A DNA stretch of 20,422 bases, from assembly GCA_050261415.1 (NCBI GenBank), contig JBLNDG010000213.1:1-20422 (forward strand), read 5' to 3'. Source of the DNA: JBLNDG01 sp050261415 (GTDB lineage: Bacteria > Bacillota > Clostridia > Lutisporales > Lutisporaceae). Every line of letters begins with the position of its first letter. Within the stretch, counting starts at the first letter, position 1. Shown here in pieces: positions 1-7,145 of the stretch. The notes below the pieces were generated by a model, which did not search any database, was not told the DNA's origin, and saw only the letters and a program-made list of their open reading frames with translations. Made by a program: the position numbers and the translations under genes.

Positions 1-1
1 C

Positions 2-445
2 TTTATTGTCACCTTGCCGAAGCCATGGGACGTACCGCTGGATTCTACAAATGCCGTATCAAATGCAACACAGGTCACACAATCCGGACCGCAGCCGTTA
101 CTTCAAGGTCCTCCAGCAATATATCAATGGTTTACGGAGCATTTTATAGAACCCAATGCATTTTTGTTTCAGGCTTCGGTTGTTTTCGCCGAAATAGCGA
201 TAGGACTGGCTCTCATAGCAGGGCTGCTTACTATACTGGCTTCCCTGGCATCAATATTTCTTTGCATTAATTTCATACTGTCGGCGTTGGCCGGGACTGA
301 GATATTCTGGTATATATTTGCTGCCATAGCCATGTTCGGCGGGGCAGGAAGGGCCTTCGGCCTTGACTATTATTTCATACCCTGGCTGAAGCATCGCTGG
401 AAAAGGACCAGGTTTGCAAGGAGTACACATTTATATATAAAATAG
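2..445 (+). CDS. DoxX-like membrane protein, C-terminal part (5' partial)
   Basis: The reading frame is open from the left edge to a TAG at 443-445, so the true start lies outside the window; the TTG at 14 need not be the start. About 147 residues are visible. Two or three hydrophobic segments are present (roughly FLFQASVVFAEIAIGLALIA, LLTILASLASIFLCINFIL and IFWYIFAAIAMFG), followed by GGAGRAFGLDYYFIPWLK and a basic tail. The acidic residue in the first helix, the G-L-A-L-I-A-G pattern and the terminal GRAFGLD motif are typical of the DoxX/DoxD family (small membrane subunits linked to quinone-reactive oxidoreductases). In some Firmicutes this domain is fused behind an FAD/NADH oxidoreductase; whether that is so here cannot be seen. 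The family call is from pattern recognition; the function is unknown. Confidence 0.6.
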   Translation, partial: FIVTLPKPWDVPLDSTNAVSNATQVTQSGPQPLLQGPPAIYQWFTEHFIEPNAFLFQASVVFAEIAIGLALIAGLLTILASLASIFLCINFILSALAGTEIFWYIFAAIAMFGGAGRAFGLDYYFIPWLKHRWKRTRFARSTHLYIK

Positions 446-460
446 CACGTTTTATATATA
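432..460 (+). repeat. AT-only inverted repeat around the stop of the DoxX-like gene
   Basis: TATATATAAAA (432-442) and TTTTATATATA (450-460) are perfect 11-base reverse complements. The TAG stop sits at the start of the 7-base loop. The stem is all A-T and there is no extra T run, so it would be only a weak terminator; no better one is seen after this gene. Confidence 0.4.
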
Positions 461-606
461 GCATGAAAAATATGGCAGATTTATATTATAATTATATATT
501 ATGTGTAAATTTATTTTGGGTCGTGCTTTAGTTCATGAACTTTATATGTAAAACTCAATATAAGCATCATTTCATTTATTTCAAATATTACGAGTTTTAT
601 CACTAT

Positions 607-690
607 ATATGTCGTGAAAAAGATTTATCATACAAAATCAGTTGGAGCGTCTGATTTTGTGTTACCAATTATGTATTTTTCACGACATAT
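607..690. repeat. Nested inverted repeat (84 bp), possible RNA stem-loop
   Basis: Outer arms ATATGTCGTGAAAAA (607-621) and TTTTTCACGACATAT (676-690) are perfect 15-base reverse complements. Inside them, ACAAAATCAG (632-641) and CTGATTTTGT (651-660) form a perfect 10-bp stem with a 9-base loop. The parts between the stems (622-631 and 661-675) are unpaired or poorly paired. The structure lies 109 bases upstream of the protease start. It could be an RNA structure in a long 5' leader, a protein-binding cruciform or a small mobile palindrome; the sequence does not decide. Confidence 0.75.
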
Positions 691-702
691 GGATCAACGA
701 AA

Positions 703-757
703 ATGTTTCACACTATATGAATTCAATGTAATATGTTTAGTGCGAAACATATAGTAT
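703..757 (+). repeat. Dispersed palindromic intergenic element, copy 1
   Basis: This is one of three related intergenic copies (others at 13804-13857 and 19207-19260). The shared core is TATGAATTC...ATATGTTTAG...GAAACATATAGTAT. This copy contains the perfect small palindrome ATATGTTT-N6-AAACATAT. It also has a longer hairpin in which ATGTTTCACACTA (703-715) pairs with TAGTGCGAAACAT (738-750) at 12 of 13 positions; the two foldings exclude each other. It ends with TATAGT, a -10-like hexamer, 41 bases before the M16 protease start. Confidence 0.8.
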
Positions 758-798
758 CTCAAATATTATGTTTCAAATAAGAGTGGAGGTTTTTTTCT

Positions 799-3726
799 AT
801 GCATTTTGAACCAGGCAGCATTTATAACGGTTTTCGCCTTCTGGAAGAAAAGATAATTAAGGAAACGAATTCGACGGCAAGGCTCTTTTATCACGAGAAG
901 AGCGGAGCAAGGCTTTTGAATATGGAAAACGATGATGACAACAAGGTTTTTTCAGTAACCTTCAGGACACCGCCTAAGAACAGCACAGGATTGACCCATA
1001 TATTGGAACATTCAGTTCTTTGCGGATCAAGAAAGTTTCCTACTAAAGAACCCTTTGTGGAGCTTGTAAAGGGTTCCTTGAATACTTTTTTAAATGCGTT
1101 TACTTTCCCGGACAAGACCATGTATCCGGTGGCCAGCAGGAATGATAAGGATTTCCGCAATTTAATGGATGTGTATCTGGATTCTGTTTTTTACCCCAAT
1201 ATACATAAGATCCCCGAAATTATGATGCAGGAAGGCTGGCATTATGAGCTTGAGGATATTGATGGTGAAATCACCTACAAGGGCGTTGTATATAATGAGA
1301 TGAAGGGTGCATTCTCATCTCCCGAATCAGTATTGATGAGAAGGATTCAGGAAACTCTTTTTCCGGACACGCCGTACGGGTATGAATCGGGAGGAGATCC
1401 TGAAGTAATACCGGAGCTTACGCCGGAGGAGTTTCTTTCCTTCCACAAGAGATATTATCACCCGTCAAATAGTTTTATGTTCCTGTATGGAAACGGGGAT
1501 GTGCAAAAACAGCTTGAGTTCATAGACAGTGAATATCTCAAGAATTTTGACAGGATAGATATAGATTCCCATATACCTGTGCAAAAAGCTTTTGATTCCT
1601 TGAAAGAGATTGAAATGGAATACCCTATATCCTCAAAGGAGGATGAAAGGGACAAGACATATTTCAGCCTGAATTATGTAACAGGGCTTTCTACAGACCC
1701 AGAGCTGTACCTGGCTATGGAAATACTGGAGTATATATTGCTCGGTACTCCTGCATCCCCGATAAAAAAGGCATTGATTGAAGCAGGATTAGGTAAGGAT
1801 GTATTCGGAAGGTTTGACAATAGTATCTTACAGCCTGTTCTCAGCATTGTTGTAAAAAATTCCAACATGGATAAGAAGGATGCTTTTAAGAAGGTTGTGC
1901 TTGATACGCTGGAAAACCTTGTTAGAGAAGGATTGGACGGGGATTTGGTAGAAGCTGCTGTAAACATAAGGGAGTTCCAAATGAGGGAAGCCGATTTTGA
2001 AGGGTACCCAAAAGGACTGGTTTATAATATAAAGCTCATGGACAGCTGGCTTTATGGGGAAGATCCTACGATGCACCTTGTGTATGAACCCATTTTTGAG
2101 AAAATAAGGGCTTCAAAGGATAAACGGTATTTTGAAAACCTTATTGAAAGATTAATATTAAAAAACAACCACAGTTCACTGCTGGTTCTAAAACCAAGCA
2201 AAGGCATGTCGGAGACTATGGCTGAGGGGGTCAGAACCAAGCTAAAGGAACTAAAAGCCAAGCTTTCCGAAGAACAGCTTCAGGAAATGGTTGACAGGAC
2301 AAAGAAACTTAAGGAATGGCAGAATACTCCGGATTCACCCGAAAGCCTGAAGCTTATTCCTATGCTTTCCATAAAGGATATAGATCCTAAAGGGGAAAGC
2401 TTGCCGCAGGTAGTGAAAAATGAATCAGGAGTCAAGATCCTTTCACATTTGATGTATACCAATAAAATAGTATATATCAACATGCTTTTTGATACAACGG
2501 CAGTGCCCCAGGAGCTTCTGCCATATATTTCCCTTTTATCCGGAGTACTGGGCAAGGTAAGTACAGAAATGAACAGCTATTCAGACCTTTCAAAGGAAAT
2601 TGACATGCACACGGGAGGCATAAGGTTCAGTGCCCAGGTATATGGAGAAAACGGGAGTGACAGCAGATATTACCCCAAGTTTTCAGTAAAAGGAAGGGCT
2701 CTGACAAACAAGCTTCCTGAAATGTTTAGACTTATAAATGAAATTATAGGCAGAACCAGGTTTGACGATGCAAAGAGACTGAAGGAGATAATACGGGAGA
2801 TTAAGTCGAGGATTGAAATGAGGATATCCAACGAAGGATATACCATTGCATGCAAGAGGTTATTCTCGTATTTCTCCGCTGAAGGAAGCTATCTGGAGGT
2901 TCTGACCGGGCTGACATACTACAAATTCATTGCTGATATAGAAAGTAACTTTGAGGAGAAGGCGTCAGAGATAATAGAAAATCTGAAGAAGGTTGCGAAT
3001 TTCATTTTCACCAAAAACAACCTGATTATAGGTGTAACCTGCGAAGAGGATGATTATAAGGCTTTTTCAAATAATTTGGGGGTCGTGCTGGGAAGCCTTG
3101 GTGAAGGGAAAAATGAAGCAGTTCAATATGTTTTTGAAACCAAACCCCTTAATGAGGGGCTGATGACACAGGGGAAGGTGCAATACGCCGCAAAGGGTTA
3201 TAACTTTATAAAACTTGGTTACTCTTATTCAGGCAGTTTGCAGGTTCTTAGGACTGTTTCGAGGTACAATTATCTCTGGAACCGTATCAGGGTACAGGGG
3301 GGAGCATATGGCGCATTCTCAGGCTTTGAAAGAAACGGCAATATGTTCTTTGCATCGTACAGGGACCCGAACCTGGCAGAAACCTTGAAGGTTTATGATG
3401 AGATGTACAAATACCTTGAAGATTTCAATATCGATGAAAGGGAAATGACCAAATATATTATTGGTACAGTGAGCAGGCTCGACCTTCCGCTTACACCATA
3501 TATGAAGGGAGAGAGGGCAATAGAGTATTATCTGAGAAATATAACACGAGAGGACATTCAGAAGGAAAGGGCGGAAATACTGGGAACAACACAAGAAGAT
3601 TTGCGGTCGCTTTCCGGTATGGTTCTGGAGCTTATGAAGCGGAATACTCTTTGCGTCCTGGGCAGTGAAATGAAAATCAAAGAAAACAGCAAGCTGTTCG
3701 ATAATATAGTGGATGTATTTGAATAA
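799..3726 (+). CDS. M16C family zinc metalloprotease (presequence protease/insulinase type)
   Basis: This 975-residue protein has the length of the single-chain M16C peptidases (PreP/falcilysin type), which enclose and degrade unfolded peptides in a two-halved chamber. The inverted zinc motif HILEH is at residues 67-71 (His67, Glu70, His71), with the third ligand Glu167 in YNEMKGAF. The C-terminal half carries RVQGGAYG (Arg831, Tyr837), the Arg/Tyr pair that binds substrate in this family. No signal peptide is seen, so it is probably cytoplasmic. The ATG at 799 has GGAGG at 785-789, nine bases upstream. Its last 14 bases overlap the sensor kinase gene. Upstream lie the 84-bp inverted repeat and copy 1 of the dispersed element. 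The family assignment is firm; the natural substrate is unknown. Confidence 0.93.
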   Translation: MHFEPGSIYNGFRLLEEKIIKETNSTARLFYHEKSGARLLNMENDDDNKVFSVTFRTPPKNSTGLTHILEHSVLCGSRKFPTKEPFVELVKGSLNTFLNAFTFPDKTMYPVASRNDKDFRNLMDVYLDSVFYPNIHKIPEIMMQEGWHYELEDIDGEITYKGVVYNEMKGAFSSPESVLMRRIQETLFPDTPYGYESGGDPEVIPELTPEEFLSFHKRYYHPSNSFMFLYGNGDVQKQLEFIDSEYLKNFDRIDIDSHIPVQKAFDSLKEIEMEYPISSKEDERDKTYFSLNYVTGLSTDPELYLAMEILEYILLGTPASPIKKALIEAGLGKDVFGRFDNSILQPVLSIVVKNSNMDKKDAFKKVVLDTLENLVREGLDGDLVEAAVNIREFQMREADFEGYPKGLVYNIKLMDSWLYGEDPTMHLVYEPIFEKIRASKDKRYFENLIERLILKNNHSSLLVLKPSKGMSETMAEGVRTKLKELKAKLSEEQLQEMVDRTKKLKEWQNTPDSPESLKLIPMLSIKDIDPKGESLPQVVKNESGVKILSHLMYTNKIVYINMLFDTTAVPQELLPYISLLSGVLGKVSTEMNSYSDLSKEIDMHTGGIRFSAQVYGENGSDSRYYPKFSVKGRALTNKLPEMFRLINEIIGRTRFDDAKRLKEIIREIKSRIEMRISNEGYTIACKRLFSYFSAEGSYLEVLTGLTYYKFIADIESNFEEKASEIIENLKKVANFIFTKNNLIIGVTCEEDDYKAFSNNLGVVLGSLGEGKNEAVQYVFETKPLNEGLMTQGKVQYAAKGYNFIKLGYSYSGSLQVLRTVSRYNYLWNRIRVQGGAYGAFSGFERNGNMFFASYRDPNLAETLKVYDEMYKYLEDFNIDEREMTKYIIGTVSRLDLPLTPYMKGERAIEYYLRNITREDIQKERAEILGTTQEDLRSLSGMVLELMKRNTLCVLGSEMKIKENSKLFDNIVDVFE

Positions 3727-6310
3727 TACTAGAGCACAGATTATAGACGGTGACAAGCTCAAGAAAGTTATAGCGACAATGGATGAAAATAACCCATATT
3801 ATATCGAACTTCAGGGTAAACTCAGCGAAGCAAGGAAGACATTGGGGCTCCTCTATTTATATACAATGGCAAGAGACAAAAACGGGCACTACATATACCT
3901 TGTTGATGGTTTGGATCCGGAATCGGAGGATTTTTCGCAGCTTGGGGATATAGAGGAATATGAACCGTATTTTAAGAATTTCGGCCTGGCTATGAAAGGG
4001 CAGGTTGTAAAGGATGATTTTGCTTTAGGTGATGAATGGGGGAATGTTGTAAGCTCATATATCCCTATCAGGGATTCTTCAGGGAATGTCGTGGCTTTTC
4101 TGGGAGCAGACCTTAGTGCGGATACTATACTTCCCCTGATGAGCAAGAATACAATTTCTATTGTCATAGTAACTTTTGCAGTAACATTGTTCGGGGTTAT
4201 TGGGGCACTGATACTCTCCAGAAGGATCACATCCTCAATCACCCGGCTGAGGGATTACTCCAAGAAAGCCGTAGAAGGAGGATTCGCACATTTGGCACAG
4301 TCCGATGAGAAGGATGAGATCGGAGAACTTGCCGCCATATTGGAAAACCGCATTGATGCTGTCAGGACGATATTGGATAATACCGGCCAGGGCTTTTTGA
4401 CCTTTCGAGATCATTTCCTTGTTAATTCGGAATACAGTACCGAGTGCAGGAGTATTTTCGGAAAAAATATAGAAGGAAGTGACTTCCTTGAACTAATATA
4501 TCCTGATAACGTTGAACAGAGGAAGTTTATAAGGTCTGTTCTGGAAACGGTACTAAAGGAGAACAATAAGGAAAAAAGAGAAGTATACTTCTCCCTGCTG
4601 TCTGAAGAAATTGTGATTAATGGTATGCATATACTTGTGGAATACAAAATAATAAGCGGTAAATCGGGAAGCAAGGAGCTTTTCATGGCGATTTTGACCG
4701 ACATCACAGAAAGGAGACTGCTGGAGAATAGAGTAGAGCATGAGCGGGATGTTTTCAGGATGGTAGTAAAGATTATTGCTAATCATGATGATTTCCTGGA
4801 GTGCAGCTATGATTACAATGAATACTTTGAAGAAGGCATTAAAGCTGTGGTTGCAGGGAATAAACGGCTTGCAGATAAAGTCTATGACATTTTCAAATCT
4901 GTACATACGTTTAGGGGAAATTTGGGCCAGTTGTATATGGCAAAGGCTTCTGATTCTCTTCAAAAGCTTGAAACTAAGCTTTCTGATTTTGCAAATAACG
5001 TAAAGATCAAAACGTTGCAGGACTTAATGGAGCTTATCGAAGGGTTCGACTACAAGTCAGGGTTTGAAGCTGATATAGCTCTCTTAAATGAGGTTTTAGG
5101 GGAGGATTATGTTAAAAGCTATATAAAAACAGAGAAAGGGTTTGTGATAGACAAATCAAAGCTTATTGCAATAGAGAAGAAAATGCAGTCAATCCTTTCT
5201 CCGCTTGAATGCAGGGTGTTGCTGCCTGAAATCCAAAAGTTGAGGTTCAAACCCTTTAGGGATCTTCTTAAATCATACCCTGATTATGTGGCCAGGATGG
5301 CGGAAAAGCTGGGTAAGAAGGTCTGGCACATGGAAATTACAGGGGGTGAATTTTCTGTAGATGTTGAAAAGTATCGCAGCTTAACAAAATCCCTGATACA
5401 TGTATTTAGAAATGCTGTAGACCATGGTATAGAACCTGCCGAGGAAAGGCTTGATGCAGCTAAAGATGAATATGGAAGGGTACAGTGCAGTATAGCGGAG
5501 TCAGATGGTAAAATTCAAATAAAAATAATTGATGATGGGTATGGAATAAACACAGAAGAGGTCAGGAGAAAAGCAGTTGAAAAGGGAATTGTAAGCGCTG
5601 ACGCAGCAGCTGTCCTTACTGATAAAGAAATACTGGACATCATATTTACTGATGGGTTCTCAACAAGACAGGAGGCTACGGAATTCTCAGGAAGAGGTGT
5701 AGGGTTGTCTGCCATACTTAATGAGGTTAAAAAGCTGGACAGGGAGATAGCAGTCTCGACAAAAGCAGGTTCAGGCACTGAATTTTGTATTACTTTTCCT
5801 GTGCATGAGACTGCCGGTATAACGGATCTTGCTGTTGACGGAATAATGGGTCCGCTCTTTAATACTATAGGAGGGTTCATCAAGAAGCAGCTTGGTGAAA
5901 ACATAAATGCCCCTAATATCTGTAATATAGAAAAAACAGACAAGATAAGATTGAACAAGTATACCGCATTTATAGATATAAAGGGTGTACTTGAGGGCAG
6001 GTTCGCTTTAAGCCTGGACAGAGCTCTGTCCCAAAACCTCGCTTCCAAAATGGTTATTGGTTTTATACCCGGGGAGCAGAAGGAGGATATTGTTGAGGAC
6101 ACTGTTTCTGAGTGCCTGAATATTGCCCTAGGTAATTCCATAAAGCTGCTCCGGGGGCTTGAAGAGCTTGTGATGCTAAGTACTCCGGTAACAATCAACT
6201 CTGAAGATACTGTAATAAGGCATCCTGAATGTGACATATGGACTTGCTCTGCAGAGTTTGAGTCCGGGCAATTGAGCTTAAGCTTTATTGTTCCGCAGGG
6301 CTTGCTGTAA
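3713..6310 (+). CDS. Hybrid sensor kinase: Cache-like, HAMP, PAS, Hpt, CheA-type ATPase, CheX-type phosphatase
   Basis: The 865 residues read as: an extracytoplasmic Cache-like sensor (about 8-140; IIDGDKL, LYLYTMARDKNG, LGADLSADTI), one membrane helix (146-169), HAMP (170-215), a PAS-like region (216-345) and an Hpt helix with His398 in VHTFRGN. A CheA-type ATPase follows: N box RNAVDHG with Asn567, G1 DDGYG at 607-611, F box IIFTDGFSTR, G2 GRGVG at 660-664. The C-terminal 180 residues carry Asp796, Glu800, Asn803 and Pro825, matching the D-x3-E-x2-N...P signature of CheX/CheC/FliY phosphatases. There is no CheW-like P5 domain and no receiver, and no response regulator gene is in the window. 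The start overlaps the protease gene by 14 bases. An in-frame TAG at 3707-3709 blocks any longer form, no Shine-Dalgarno is visible, and the usual N-terminal membrane anchor is missing. An ATG at 3779 is a poorer alternative. Expression probably depends on coupling to the protease gene. Confidence 0.85.
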   Translation: MYLNNTRAQIIDGDKLKKVIATMDENNPYYIELQGKLSEARKTLGLLYLYTMARDKNGHYIYLVDGLDPESEDFSQLGDIEEYEPYFKNFGLAMKGQVVKDDFALGDEWGNVVSSYIPIRDSSGNVVAFLGADLSADTILPLMSKNTISIVIVTFAVTLFGVIGALILSRRITSSITRLRDYSKKAVEGGFAHLAQSDEKDEIGELAAILENRIDAVRTILDNTGQGFLTFRDHFLVNSEYSTECRSIFGKNIEGSDFLELIYPDNVEQRKFIRSVLETVLKENNKEKREVYFSLLSEEIVINGMHILVEYKIISGKSGSKELFMAILTDITERRLLENRVEHERDVFRMVVKIIANHDDFLECSYDYNEYFEEGIKAVVAGNKRLADKVYDIFKSVHTFRGNLGQLYMAKASDSLQKLETKLSDFANNVKIKTLQDLMELIEGFDYKSGFEADIALLNEVLGEDYVKSYIKTEKGFVIDKSKLIAIEKKMQSILSPLECRVLLPEIQKLRFKPFRDLLKSYPDYVARMAEKLGKKVWHMEITGGEFSVDVEKYRSLTKSLIHVFRNAVDHGIEPAEERLDAAKDEYGRVQCSIAESDGKIQIKIIDDGYGINTEEVRRKAVEKGIVSADAAAVLTDKEILDIIFTDGFSTRQEATEFSGRGVGLSAILNEVKKLDREIAVSTKAGSGTEFCITFPVHETAGITDLAVDGIMGPLFNTIGGFIKKQLGENINAPNICNIEKTDKIRLNKYTAFIDIKGVLEGRFALSLDRALSQNLASKMVIGFIPGEQKEDIVEDTVSECLNIALGNSIKLLRGLEELVMLSTPVTINSEDTVIRHPECDIWTCSAEFESGQLSLSFIVPQGLL

Positions 6311-6319
6311 AAGTGTATT

Positions 6320-6360
6320 AAAACTCCCTAATAAGGAAAATTATTAGGGAGTTTTATTTT
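6320..6360 (+). terminator. Rho-independent terminator after the sensor kinase
   Basis: AAAACTCCCTAATAA (6320-6334) and TTATTAGGGAGTTTT (6341-6355) form a perfect 15-bp stem with a 6-base loop, followed by ATTTT. It lies ten bases after the kinase stop and ends the protease-kinase unit. Confidence 0.93.
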
Positions 6361-6377
6361 AAAAGTAAAACTGGGTA

Positions 6378-6386
6378 TGCTATAAT
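6378..6386 (+). promoter_or_regulatory. Extended -10 SigA-type promoter of the ABC exporter operon
   Basis: TGCTATAAT at 6378-6386 is an extended -10 with a consensus TATAAT. The -35 position falls in the terminator tail (TTTAAA, 6358-6363, 17-base spacing) and is weak, as is usual for extended -10 promoters. The ATG at 6420 follows with GGAGGA at 6408-6413. Confidence 0.7.
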
Positions 6387-6419
6387 AAATAGACAAAAAA
6401 AGTATGTGGAGGAAAAATA

Positions 6420-7145
6420 ATGATAGAGCTCATTGATGTAAACAAAACCTATAATGGTACGCTGAAAGCTGTTGATAATCTGAACCTGACTATTCCGGAA
6501 GGTCAGATAGTAGGCTTTCTTGGACCAAATGGAGCTGGAAAGACTACCACCATAAAGATGATTACCGGTATATTGAACCCTGATAGCGGAAGCATCAGAA
6601 TAAACGGTATTGATGCAGCGGAAAAACCTCTGGAGGCTAAAAGGCAGTTTGGCTTTGTGCCGGATAATCCGGACATGTTTTTGAGGCTCAAAGGTATCGA
6701 GTATTTGAATTTTATGGCTGATATATATAATGTACCCGGGGAACTCCGAAAAAGCAGGATTGTGGAACTGGCAGAAAGCTTTGAAATGGAAGATGCGCTA
6801 CCGGATCAGATACAGAGCTACTCCCACGGGATGAGGCAGAAGATAGTGGTTATGGGCGTCCTGGTGCATGACCCTTCAGTATGGATACTGGATGAGCCAA
6901 TGACCGGTCTGGATCCAAAATCTTCTTTTACCTTGAAGGAAATGATGCGGAACCATGTTAAGAATGGAAAGACAGTGTTTTTCTCAACCCATGTGCTTGA
7001 GGTTGCAGAGAAGATATGTGACAGGGTAGCTATTATAAATAAAGGCAAGCTGCTTTTCTACGGTACATTGGAAGAAATGCGGGAGCATTTCAAGAGCAAC
7101 GAATCATTGGAGAATATGTTCTTGGAGATGACTGAGAATGAGTAG
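6420..7145 (+). CDS. ABC transporter ATP-binding protein
   Basis: This 241-residue ATPase energises export by the permease encoded next to it. It has the Walker A GPNGAGKTT (residues 35-43), a variant signature motif YSHGMRQK instead of LSGGQ, Walker B WILDEP with Asp158-Glu159, a D-loop (GLDP) and the switch histidine His191 in FFSTHV. The SHGM-type signature and the overall form put it in the CcmA/DrrA-like group that serves ABC-2 type exporters. The start ATG is preceded by GGAGGA six bases away. The stop overlaps the permease start by eight bases, so the two are translated together. The substrate cannot be told from the sequence. Confidence 0.95.
   Translation: MIELIDVNKTYNGTLKAVDNLNLTIPEGQIVGFLGPNGAGKTTTIKMITGILNPDSGSIRINGIDAAEKPLEAKRQFGFVPDNPDMFLRLKGIEYLNFMADIYNVPGELRKSRIVELAESFEMEDALPDQIQSYSHGMRQKIVVMGVLVHDPSVWILDEPMTGLDPKSSFTLKEMMRNHVKNGKTVFFSTHVLEVAEKICDRVAIINKGKLLFYGTLEEMREHFKSNESLENMFLEMTENE

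Larger units (their letters stand above)
446..798. other. Gene-free stretch before the M16 protease gene
   Basis: These 353 bases are strongly AT-rich and carry no credible ORF. They hold a 12-bp perfect palindrome AGTTCATGAACT (530-541), the nested inverted repeat at 607-690, the first copy of the dispersed element at 703-757, and the protease ribosome binding site GGAGG (785-789). I find no convincing consensus SigA promoter. The TATAGT at the end of the dispersed element is the best -10-like hexamer. Confidence 0.6.

Noticed and set aside
703..757. Dispersed element as a CRISPR repeat
   Set aside because: The copies are thousands of bases apart with no regular spacers and no cas genes in the window.
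745..757. SigE/SigK sporulation promoter in the element (CATANNNTA-like -10)
   Set aside because: CATATAGTA fits the -10 form, but no matching -35 at the right distance is shared by the three copies, so the match is not enough for a call.
3700..3730. Programmed frameshift from the protease into the kinase
   Set aside because: The frames overlap by only 14 bases, the kinase frame is closed by TAG at 3707-3709, and no clear slippery run followed by a structure is visible. Re-initiation is the simpler reading.
5515..6237. Open frame of 240 codons on the minus strand opposite the sensor kinase
   Set aside because: It is the complement of conserved kinase and CheX coding sequence and its product shows no domain.
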